Below the pieces are notes generated by a model. The model was given only the letters and a program-made list of their open reading frames with translations, made no database searches and had not been told where the DNA came from. The position numbers and the translations under genes were made by a program. From JANMAT01 sp031359995 (GTDB lineage: Bacteria; Actinomycetota; Acidimicrobiia; Acidimicrobiales; Ilumatobacteraceae), in NCBI GenBank assembly GCA_031359995.1, contig JANMAT010000208.1, forward strand, positions 23,050 through 87,049: 64,000 bases of DNA, read 5' to 3'. The stretch's first letter is position 1, and the number at the start of each line of letters is the position of its first letter. Below, piece by piece: positions 57,310 to 64,000 of the stretch.

Positions 57310-58332
57310 TCAGGCGACGAACCAGGTGCCGTTCGAACGCAGCAGGGCGTCCAGGTCGCCGGGGCCCTTCTTCTCCGATGCCTGCATGACCTGGTTGGCC
57401 ACGGCGCTGGCGTACTCGGGGCGCTCGACCGAGCGGAAGATGCCGAACGGCGTCGGCGAACGGTCGTCGTTCGACAGGCGGGCCAATGCGAAGGCCAGGC
57501 TGGGATCGGGGCGGTGGGCGTCGTGGACGAGCAGGTGCTCCTCGCCGACCTCGGCCACCTCGACCAGCCGGAGCTGACCGTCGGCGCCCATCATCACGCC
57601 GCGCTCGTTCTCGGCGCCGAAGCGGATCGCTTCGCCGTGCTGCAGGTTGATCATGTTGGCCGGGCGGGCACTCTTGCTCGTGACCCCGTCGAAGGCCGCG
57701 TCGTTGAACACGTTGCAGTTCTGGAAGATCTCGACGAACGACGCGCCGCGGTGGTCGTGGGCGGCCCGGAAGATCTCCATCATGTGCTTGCGGTCGAGGT
57801 CGTGGGTGCGGGCCACGAAGCTGGCCTCGGCGCCGAGGGCGACGCCCAACGGGTTGAACGGCGGGTCCACCGATCCCATCGGCGTCGACTTGGTGACCTT
57901 GCCGATCTCCGAGGTGGGTGAGAACTGCCCCTTGGTGAGGCCGTAGATCCGGTTGTTGAACATCAGGATCGTCAGGTTCACGTTGCGGCGCAGCGCGTGG
58001 ATGAGGTGGTTGCCACCGATGGACAGCGCGTCGCCGTCACCGGTGATGACCCACACGTCCAGGTCGGGTCGGGCGATGGCCACGCCGGTGGCGATGGCCG
58101 GTGCACGACCGTGGATGGAGTGCATGCCGTAGGTGTTCATGTAGTACGGGAACCGGCTGGAGCAGCCGATGCCCGAGATGAACACCGTGTCGTGCGGGGC
58201 CACGCCCAGGTCGGGCATCAGCGTCTGGACGGCCTGGAGGATGCCGTAGTCGCCGCAACCGGGGCACCAACGCACCTCCTGGTCGCTCATCCAGTCTTTC
58301 TTCAGGGTCATCGGGACGATGGTGTCGCTCAT
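57310..58332 (-). CDS. korB: 2-oxoacid:ferredoxin oxidoreductase, beta subunit
   Basis: TPP-binding subunit, 340 aa. It shows WCPGCGDYGILQA with the N-terminal Cys pair, GIGCSSRFPYYM, HSIHGRAPAIATGVAIARP, the TPP/magnesium motif GDGDALSIGGNH and NNRIYGLTKGQFSPT. The cysteines belong to the cluster site of the beta chain. It pairs with korA, 10 nt upstream. The likely substrate is 2-oxoglutarate, the usual assignment of this actinobacterial pair, which can replace 2-oxoglutarate dehydrogenase in the TCA cycle; pyruvate cannot be excluded. Confidence 0.94.
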   Translation of the reverse strand: MSDTIVPMTLKKDWMSDQEVRWCPGCGDYGILQAVQTLMPDLGVAPHDTVFISGIGCSSRFPYYMNTYGMHSIHGRAPAIATGVAIARPDLDVWVITGDGDALSIGGNHLIHALRRNVNLTILMFNNRIYGLTKGQFSPTSEIGKVTKSTPMGSVDPPFNPLGVALGAEASFVARTHDLDRKHMMEIFRAAHDHRGASFVEIFQNCNVFNDAAFDGVTSKSARPANMINLQHGEAIRFGAENERGVMMGADGQLRLVEVAEVGEEHLLVHDAHRPDPSLAFALARLSNDDRSPTPFGIFRSVERPEYASAVANQVMQASEKKGPGDLDALLRSNGTWFVA

Positions 58333-58342
58333 GATCCGATCC

Positions 58343-60217
58343 TCACTTCACGGCTTCCAGGATGGCCGCTTCGATCTCGCCGGCGGTGAACGGCTGACCT
58401 GCGACCTTCGTCAACGGCTTGGCATCGACCAGGAACTTGGCCCTGATCATGTGGAGCAGCTGCCCGGTGTTGAGCTCGGGCATGAGCACCTTCGGGTACC
58501 GTCGCACGACGTCACCCAGATCGGACGGGAACGGGTTCAGGTGCATGAGGTGGGCATGGGCCACCGTCACGCCCTGTTCGCGAACCCGGGTGACGGCGTC
58601 ACGGATGGCGCCCCACGTGGAGCCCCAGCCGAGCACGAGCAGATCGGCGTCGTCGGGACCATCGACATCGGTGAGCGGGATGTCCTTGGCGATGCCGTCG
58701 ATCTTGGCCGCACGGGTGTGGACCATCAACGAGTGGTTCTCGGGCGCGTAGCTGATGTTGCCCGTGCCCTCCTCCTTCTCGATGCCACCGACGCGGTGCA
58801 TGAGACCGGGCGTGCCCGGGATGGCCCACGGGCGGGCCAGGGTCCCGGGATCGCGCAGGTACGGCCAGAACTCCTTGGTGCCGTCGTCGCGCGTGTGGTT
58901 CGGCTCCGTGGCGAAGTCGACCGAGATGTCGGGCAGCGTCGAGGTGTCGGGCAGACGCCACGGCTCGGCACCGTTGGCGAGGTAGCCGTCCGAGAGCAGG
59001 ATGACGGGCGTGCGGTACTTGACCGCGATCCGCACGGCCTCGATCGCGGCCTGGAAGCACTGGGCCGGGCTGTACGCCGCGATCACCGGCAACGGCGACT
59101 CGCCGTGTCGTCCGTAGACGGCCATGTTCAGGTCGGCGGCCTCGGTCTTGGTGGGGAGCCCGGTCGACGGGCCACCGCGTTGGATGTCGATGATCAGCAG
59201 CGGCAGCTCGAGGCTGATGGCCAGACTGATCGTCTCGCCCTTGAGCGCCACGCCGGGACCGGACGTGGACGTCACGCCGAGGTGGCCGGCGAAGGCGGCG
59301 CCGAGGGCGGAACCGATGGCGGCGATCTCATCTTCGGCCTGGAACGTGCGGACGCCGAAGTTCTTGTGCTTGGACAGTTCGTGCAGGATGTCGGATGCCG
59401 GTGTGATGGGGTACGAACCCAGCGTCACCGGCAGGTGGGCCAACTGGCCGGCGGCGACGACACCCCACGCGAGGGCGGTGTTGCCGGTGACGTTGGTGTA
59501 CTCGCCCGGCTGCAGCTTGGCCGCGGCGATCGAGTACGGGTGGTCGAACAGCTCGGTGTTCTCACCGAACACCACGCCGGCCATGAACGCAGCCTTGTTG
59601 GAATCGGCCACGATCTGGGTCTTGGCGAAGCGCTCGCCGATCCACTGCATGGTGCTCTCGACCGGCCGCGAGTAGAGCCAGCAGATGAGGCCGAGGGCGA
59701 AGAAGTTCTTCGACCGCTCGGCATCGCGCGGCTTCACGCCGAGCGGCGCGGTGGCATCGAGGGTGAGGCGCGTCATGGGCACCTCGATCAGCTTGTAGCC
59801 GTTCAGCGAACCGTCTTCGCGCGGATCGAAGGCGTAACCGGCCTTGGTCAGGCTGCGCTCGTCGAAGTTGTCGCTGTTGACGATCACCAGCCCACCCTGC
59901 TCGAGGCGACCGACATCGGCCCGCAACGCTGCGGGGTTCATGGCCACGAGCACGTTGGGCGCATCGCCTGGCGTGTTGATGTCGTGGTCGGAGATGTGGA
60001 CTTGGAAGCTCGAGACACCGTTCATGGTGCCGGCTGGAGCCCGGATCTCTGCTGGGAAATCGGGCTGGGTCGACAGATCGTTCCCGAACGCCGCGCTCAC
60101 CGAAGTGAACCGGTCGCCTGTGATCTGCATGCCGTCGCCGGAGTCTCCGGCGAAGCGAACCACCACCCGATGCAGCGGCTCGGGCGTCTTTGCCCGGCGT
60201 TCCGCCGTGTCAGTCAC
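58343..60217 (-). CDS. korA: 2-oxoacid:ferredoxin oxidoreductase, fused gamma/alpha subunit
   Basis: A 624-aa fusion: residues 1-195 are the gamma domain (VVRFAGDSGDGMQITGDRF), and 215-620 the alpha domain, with LGSYPITPASDILHELSKH and the substrate-binding TSTSGPGVALKGETI. The C-terminal part (LVLGWGSTWGAI) binds CoA-side elements. The GTG at 60217 is chosen over the TTG at 60232 because GGGGAGG lies at a suitable distance. Electrons go to ferredoxin; the only ferredoxin in the window is at 3.2 kb. Confidence 0.94.
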   Translation of the reverse strand: MTDTAERRAKTPEPLHRVVVRFAGDSGDGMQITGDRFTSVSAAFGNDLSTQPDFPAEIRAPAGTMNGVSSFQVHISDHDINTPGDAPNVLVAMNPAALRADVGRLEQGGLVIVNSDNFDERSLTKAGYAFDPREDGSLNGYKLIEVPMTRLTLDATAPLGVKPRDAERSKNFFALGLICWLYSRPVESTMQWIGERFAKTQIVADSNKAAFMAGVVFGENTELFDHPYSIAAAKLQPGEYTNVTGNTALAWGVVAAGQLAHLPVTLGSYPITPASDILHELSKHKNFGVRTFQAEDEIAAIGSALGAAFAGHLGVTSTSGPGVALKGETISLAISLELPLLIIDIQRGGPSTGLPTKTEAADLNMAVYGRHGESPLPVIAAYSPAQCFQAAIEAVRIAVKYRTPVILLSDGYLANGAEPWRLPDTSTLPDISVDFATEPNHTRDDGTKEFWPYLRDPGTLARPWAIPGTPGLMHRVGGIEKEEGTGNISYAPENHSLMVHTRAAKIDGIAKDIPLTDVDGPDDADLLVLGWGSTWGAIRDAVTRVREQGVTVAHAHLMHLNPFPSDLGDVVRRYPKVLMPELNTGQLLHMIRAKFLVDAKPLTKVAGQPFTAGEIEAAILEAVK

Positions 60218-60249
60218 GCTTCCTCCCCTCAAGGATGCTTATCGTTGGC

Positions 60250-60255
60250 AACGTA
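60250..60255 (-). promoter_or_regulatory. Possible -10 box of korAB
   Basis: TACGTT on the minus strand, 32 nt before the GTG at 60217, giving a leader of about 25 nt with the ribosome site. Confidence 0.4.
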
Positions 60256-60332
60256 CACCTGCCTCCCCGCTGTGCGCACGTATGGCGCGGCCGGTTCGGG
60301 CGAGGCGAGCGGCGAACTGCGCCGTACGACGA

Positions 60333-61391
60333 TCAGGCGATGGTGACGGAGCCGTCGAGGTAGACGTCCTGGATGGCCTGGAGCAGTTGGACGCCCTCGG
60401 CCAGCGGACGCTGGAACGCCTTGCGACCCGAGATCAGGCCCTGCCCGCCGGCGCGCTTGTTGACCACCGCGGTGCGGACCGCCTCGGCCAGGTCACTGGC
60501 CCCCTTCGACTCGCCACCGGAGTTGATGAGTCCGATGCGACCCATGTAGCAGTTGGCCACCTGCCACCGGGCGAGGTCGATCGGGTGATCGGTGGTGAGC
60601 TGGTCGTAGACGAGGCTGTTCGTCTTGCCGTAGGAGCTCTCGGTGTTCAGCATCTTGTAGCCGCCGTTGTTCTCGGGCAGCTTCTGCTTGATGATGTCGG
60701 CCTCGATGGTCACCCCGATGTGGTTGGCCTGGCCGGTGAGATCGGCCGACAGGTGGTAGTCCTTGTCGGCCTTGAACGCGTTGTTGCGCAGGTAGCACCA
60801 CAGCACGGTGAACATGCCGAGCTCGTGGGCCTCCTGGAATGCGGCCGACACCTCCTGGATCTGGCGGGTGGCGTTGTCGGAGCCGAAGTAGATGGTGGCG
60901 CCGATGCCGGCCGCGCCCAGGTTCCACGCTTGGCGCACCGAACCGAACATCACCTCGTCGGCCTTGTTGGGGTAGGTCAGCAGTTCGTTGTGGTTCACCT
61001 TCACGATGAACGGGATGCGGTGGGCGTACCTGCGGCTGACCGCGCCGAGCACGCCATAGGTGGTGGCGACCGCGTTGCAACCACCGTCGATGGCGAGCTT
61101 CACGATGTTCGTCGGATCGAAGTAGGCCGGGTTCGGGGCGAAGCTGGCCGCGGCCGAGTGCTCGATGCCCTGATCGACGGGCAGGATCGAGAGGTACCCG
61201 GTGCCGGCCAGCCGGCCCGAGTTGTAGAGACTGCCGAGGCTGCGCACCACCTGTGGGCACCGGTCGGTGATGCCGAAGACGTCGTCGAGGAAGGCCGGAC
61301 CGGGCTTGGTGAGCTCGTCGGCGGTGATGCCCTTGCAGGTGTGCCCGAGCAGGCTCTCGGCCTGGTCACCCAGCAATGCGTTCAGGTCCAC
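60333..61391 (-). CDS. Class I fructose-bisphosphate aldolase (FbaB/DhnA type)
   Basis: Schiff-base aldolase of the archaeal-type class I family, 352 aa. It has LSILPVDQGIEHSA, the candidate Schiff-base region PFIVKVNHNEL, AAGIGATIYFGS, TEADIIKQK-like VTIEADIIKQKLP and the phosphate-binding NSGGESKGASD plus SGRKAFQRP. Such enzymes often work in both glycolysis and gluconeogenesis. The GTG at 61391 follows GAGGAGC. It is divergent from nothing close and may be transcribed from a -10 box at 61449-61454. Confidence 0.92.
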   Translation of the reverse strand: MDLNALLGDQAESLLGHTCKGITADELTKPGPAFLDDVFGITDRCPQVVRSLGSLYNSGRLAGTGYLSILPVDQGIEHSAAASFAPNPAYFDPTNIVKLAIDGGCNAVATTYGVLGAVSRRYAHRIPFIVKVNHNELLTYPNKADEVMFGSVRQAWNLGAAGIGATIYFGSDNATRQIQEVSAAFQEAHELGMFTVLWCYLRNNAFKADKDYHLSADLTGQANHIGVTIEADIIKQKLPENNGGYKMLNTESSYGKTNSLVYDQLTTDHPIDLARWQVANCYMGRIGLINSGGESKGASDLAEAVRTAVVNKRAGGQGLISGRKAFQRPLAEGVQLLQAIQDVYLDGSVTIA

Positions 61392-61448
61392 GGGGGTTGC
61401 TCCTCAGAGGGAGGTGGCCATGGCCCGGCCACCTTGACGGACATCGTC

Positions 61449-61454
61449 ATGGTA
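61449..61454 (-). promoter_or_regulatory. Possible -10 box of the aldolase gene
   Basis: TACCAT on the minus strand, about 57 nt before the GTG at 61391; the leader would end with GAGGAG. Confidence 0.35.
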
Positions 61455-61476
61455 GTCGTGCGACCCGCCACGGAGC

Positions 61477-61500
61477 GTTGTGCCCCGGACGGGGCACAAC
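61477..61500 (-). terminator. Hairpin directly after the TPR protein gene
   Basis: A perfect 10-bp stem (GTTGTGCCCC / GGGGCACAAC) with a 4-nt loop begins 1 nt after the minus-strand stop codon at 61502. There is no U-tract. Confidence 0.7.
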
Positions 61501-61501
61501 C

Positions 61502-63265
61502 TCAGCGCCCCAGGTTGGCGAGACGGTCGTTCACGTCGGCAAACCCGGGCGACTCGGTGCGGACCCGCTCGAAGAGGCGGCGGGCCCTCGGCGGGTCGCC
61601 GGCCCGGTCGTACAGATCGGCCAGCGCGTACCACTGGCGGAGATGATGGATCTTCACCTTGCCGCGCGCCGCCGGCGCCTTCTCGAGGAGGGCGACAGCG
61701 TCCTGGAGCCGGCCCCGGTCGGCCAACGAGCCGGCGGCCACGATGCGTCCCTCGGCGACCAGTTCGGCCGACGGGGACACCTCCTTCAGCTCGGTCCACA
61801 GCTCATCGACGCGGGCGTACTTCTTGAGTGCTCGGTAGCAGTCGGCCAACACCGGGTGCTGATCGACCGCGTGGGTCAGCCCGACGAACGTCTCGAGCTC
61901 GGCTGCCGCTTCCTTGTACCGGTCCATGCGGTAGAGGCACAGGCCGAGCAGCTCGCGCACGCTCGCCGCGCCAGGTGCCTCCGCCAACAGCGCCGACACG
62001 ATGCGCTTGGCCTCGCCGTAGCGCTCACGGTCGAACGACCGACGGGCGGTGTCGAGCCGATCGGCCAGCTTCTGGCTGCGTGCCTTGCCCACCTGGTCGA
62101 CGAGCTCGGACACGACGCCGCCCGGTAGCCGGTTCCGCCGCTTCGTCTCGGCGCGCGGCTCCACCGGTGGGGTCTGGGCGCGTGCCACAGCGGCCCCGGC
62201 TGCCTTGCGAACCGGGCCCTCGTCGATCCAGACCTCGGCCGACTTGGGCTCGGGCTGGCTGTCGCGGGGACGCAGACCACGGGTGCCGCGGGGACGCTCC
62301 TCGGGCTCCTCCCGGCGGGGCGGGCGCTCGTAGGACCCCGGACGCGCCCGTGACGGCCGGTCCTCGAACGTGCGGCGGGGGCGGTCGTCACCGGACGAGC
62401 GGCGCGGCCGGTCGTCGCCGCCGGCAGGCCGGGGTCCGCGGGACACCGGGCGGGCACCAGCAGGCCGGGCCCCGCGCGACGGCGGGCCATCGCCGTACGG
62501 GCGGCGGGCTGGGCGATCGTCACCGCCCGGACGCGGTCCGCGGGACACCGGCCGGTCGCCGGTGGGCCGGGGCCCGCGCGAGGGCGGGCCATCGCCGTAC
62601 GGGCGGCGGGCCGGGCGATCGTCGCCGCCCGGGCGCGGACCGCGCGCCGGCGGACCGTCACCGTAGGAGCGGCGCGGGCGATCGTCACCGTCGCGGCGGG
62701 GCGGCCGGCCCTCGCCGGTCGGACGTGGTCCGCGCGCCGGCGGAGCATCGCCGTAGGTGCGACGCGGACGATCGTCACCGTCACGGCGCGGCGGTCGATC
62801 GTCGCTCGAGCTGCGGCCGGGCCGATCGGTGGCGCTGGGGCGGGGTCCGCGCGTGGGCGGAGCACCGCCGTAGGTGCCACGCGGACGATCGTCGCCTGTG
62901 AGGCGGGGGCCTCGCGCCGGGCCGCCTTCACCAGTAGAACGGCGAGCCGGGCGATCGTCGCCGCCCGAGCGCGGTCCCCGCAACGGTGGGCTGCCCTGGT
63001 ACGAACCGCGCCTCGGTTCCCGGGTGCTCTGGCCGTCGAACTCCGGACTGGTGGAGCGCCGGCGGGGACGGTCGTCGTCGCGGCCCGGTCGATCAGTCGG
63101 TGCTGGGCCCCGAACGCTGCGGTAGCCGCCTCCTGCCGCCGGGCGGGGAGCACCCGTACCCCCGGCGCCGCCGGCGGCGGGCCGACGCGCACCCGTACCA
63201 CCCGATCGGGTAGAAGGGCGAGCAGGGCTTCCGGAGCGAGCGTCGGGGCGCGGGCGGGGCGGCAT
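61502..63265 (-). CDS. Arg/Pro/Gly-rich disordered protein with C-terminal TPR domain
   Basis: A 587-aa protein. Residues 1-340 are disordered and extremely rich in Arg, Pro, Gly and Asp, with repeats of the type RPARRPYGDGPPSRGPRP and GDDRPRR. Residues about 385-585 are helical TPR-like repeats (RYGEAKRIVSALLAEAPG, YKEAAAELETFVG, GRLQDAVALLEKAP, DPPRARRLFERVR). The ATG at 63265 is chosen with TAGGCT 11 nt upstream; the frame opens earlier, to 63370. It resembles actinobacterial TPR proteins next to rRNA or tyrS loci. The basic, RG-rich tail suggests RNA binding, an inference supported only by composition and by the neighbouring rRNA operon. Confidence 0.82.
   Translation of the reverse strand: MPPRPRPDARSGSPARPSTRSGGTGARRPAAGGAGGTGAPRPAAGGGYRSVRGPAPTDRPGRDDDRPRRRSTSPEFDGQSTREPRRGSYQGSPPLRGPRSGGDDRPARRSTGEGGPARGPRLTGDDRPRGTYGGAPPTRGPRPSATDRPGRSSSDDRPPRRDGDDRPRRTYGDAPPARGPRPTGEGRPPRRDGDDRPRRSYGDGPPARGPRPGGDDRPARRPYGDGPPSRGPRPTGDRPVSRGPRPGGDDRPARRPYGDGPPSRGARPAGARPVSRGPRPAGGDDRPRRSSGDDRPRRTFEDRPSRARPGSYERPPRREEPEERPRGTRGLRPRDSQPEPKSAEVWIDEGPVRKAAGAAVARAQTPPVEPRAETKRRNRLPGGVVSELVDQVGKARSQKLADRLDTARRSFDRERYGEAKRIVSALLAEAPGAASVRELLGLCLYRMDRYKEAAAELETFVGLTHAVDQHPVLADCYRALKKYARVDELWTELKEVSPSAELVAEGRIVAAGSLADRGRLQDAVALLEKAPAARGKVKIHHLRQWYALADLYDRAGDPPRARRLFERVRTESPGFADVNDRLANLGR
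62481..62652 (-). repeat. Internal 102-bp-period repeat in the TPR protein gene
   Basis: Two nearly identical blocks of about 70 bp begin at 62481 and 62583 (both open GGCGGGCCATCGCCGTACGG). They encode the 34-residue repeat of the disordered region. More diverged copies extend on both sides (about 62370-62960). Confidence 0.7.
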
Positions 63266-63276
63266 AGGAAGCGGTG

Positions 63277-63282
63277 AGCCTA
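63277..63282 (-). promoter_or_regulatory. -10 box of the TPR protein gene
   Basis: TAGGCT on the minus strand, 11 nt before the ATG at 63265; the leader would be about 4 nt. Confidence 0.45.
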
Positions 63283-63360
63283 GCGCTCCGACCGGCGCGG
63301 TCCCTGATTGCGCCGGCGTGAACCCTGTCGCTGGGGAACCGCGTGCGCCCGCGGCGCCGG

Positions 63361-63396
63361 AAAACGACAAGAGGCGTCCCCGAAGGGACGCCTCTT
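63361..63396 (-). terminator. Intrinsic terminator of the rRNA operon
   Basis: Just after the 5S gene on the minus strand: a perfect 12-bp stem (AAGAGGCGTCCC / GGGACGCCTCTT) with a 4-nt loop, followed by GTCGTTTT. It is the clearest intrinsic terminator in the window. Confidence 0.85.
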
Positions 63397-63408
63397 ACTC
63401 TCGAACAA

Positions 63409-63525
63409 TTCCGGCGACGACCTACTCTCCCAGGGGGTCTACCCCCAAGTACCATCGGCGCTTGCGGTCTTAACTACCGTGTTCGGAATGGGAACGGGTG
63501 TGACCCCGCCGCTATGGCCACCGGA
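63409..63525 (-). rRNA. rrf: 5S ribosomal RNA
   Basis: The minus strand carries the conserved 5S core: GGTGGCCATAGC, then CACCCGTTCCCATTCCGAAC, ACGGTAGTTAAGACCGC and GGGAGAGTAGGTCGTCGCCGG. The ends pair (TCCGG / CCGGA). The length is about 117 nt; the ends are approximate to a few bases. It lies about 65 nt from the 23S end in the normal 23S-5S order. Confidence 0.95.
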
Positions 63526-63589
63526 AACCTTTGAGTTGCATCGTGGCTTCCCACGAGAACTCCAGAGCGAGCACGAGCATGCGTTCTAA

Positions 63590-64000
<411 letters not shown>

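Noticed and set aside
58319..60346. Long plus-strand open frame (675 codons) opposite korA
   Set aside because: Antisense to a clear enzyme; runs of His, Val and Gly with no motif, typical of GC-rich shadow frames.
62370..62960. CRISPR-like spaced repeats
   Set aside because: The repeats are coding, in frame (102-bp period) and diverged, with no unique spacers and no cas genes.

Overview
The window is GC-rich DNA (roughly 70% GC by eye) from an actinobacterium, most likely class Acidimicrobiia (Ilumatobacter-like). This assignment is an inference. The support is a proteasome ATPase ARC/Mpa ending in the proteasome-docking Gln-Tyr-Leu tail, a DUF3151 protein, a DUF3073-like protein, a SCO6745-family protein, coupled ScpA/ScpB, frequent GTG/TTG starts, and many genes whose -10 box (TANNNT) sits only 6-9 nt before the start codon, as expected for leaderless mRNAs. 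No phage, CRISPR array, complete insertion sequence or tRNA gene was recognised. Almost everything is chromosomal housekeeping.

Layout. 0-6.3 kb: the end of a membrane GAF sensor gene, the proteasomal ATPase arc, a small ferredoxin, and a minus-strand run of holin-like protein, two small proteins, trmI and a phosphotransferase. 6.3-12.2 kb: LON-domain protein, a PBP4-type DD-peptidase, a split ADP-forming acyl-CoA synthetase, a desaturase, and a FIST-domain remnant. 12.3-16.7 kb: transketolase, transaldolase and a LOG-family protein. 16.7-24.1 kb: a decayed chemoreceptor, a five-gene glcD-glcE-glcF-small protein-P450 operon, a cysteine-rich protein read divergently from it, and a decayed two-component system. 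24.1-36.6 kb: typA, a DUF3073-like protein, ParA, rhodanese/RNase D/MobA/DUF3151, pyruvate kinase, an M18 aminopeptidase and an LPXTG surface protein with a probable thioester domain.

36.7-45 kb is one long minus-strand run: thioesterase (frameshifted), scpA, scpB, rluB, aroH, tyrA, aroA, cmk, plsC, argJ. Most junctions overlap by 1-4 nt. 45-56 kb: trpS, two copies of a palindromic repeat, then the conserved cluster histone-like protein, tlyA, nadK, recN, pyrG, nudix, xerD, HD, with rhomboid and NagD beside it. 56-64 kb: DUF1015, 2-oxoacid:ferredoxin oxidoreductase korAB, class I aldolase, an Arg-rich TPR protein, and the 3' end of an rRNA operon (23S, 5S, terminator) on the minus strand.

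Together the genes cover central carbon flow (tkt, tal, pyk, aldolase, korAB, glycolate oxidase, acyl-CoA synthetase), aromatic and arginine precursors, nucleotide supply, and chromosome segregation. I found no clear new defence or mobile system. The best leads are the leaderless promoter architecture, including two divergent promoters sharing one TA dinucleotide, the thioester-type LPXTG adhesin, the paired palindromic repeats after trpS, the P450 coupled to glycolate oxidase, and a cluster of decayed signalling genes.
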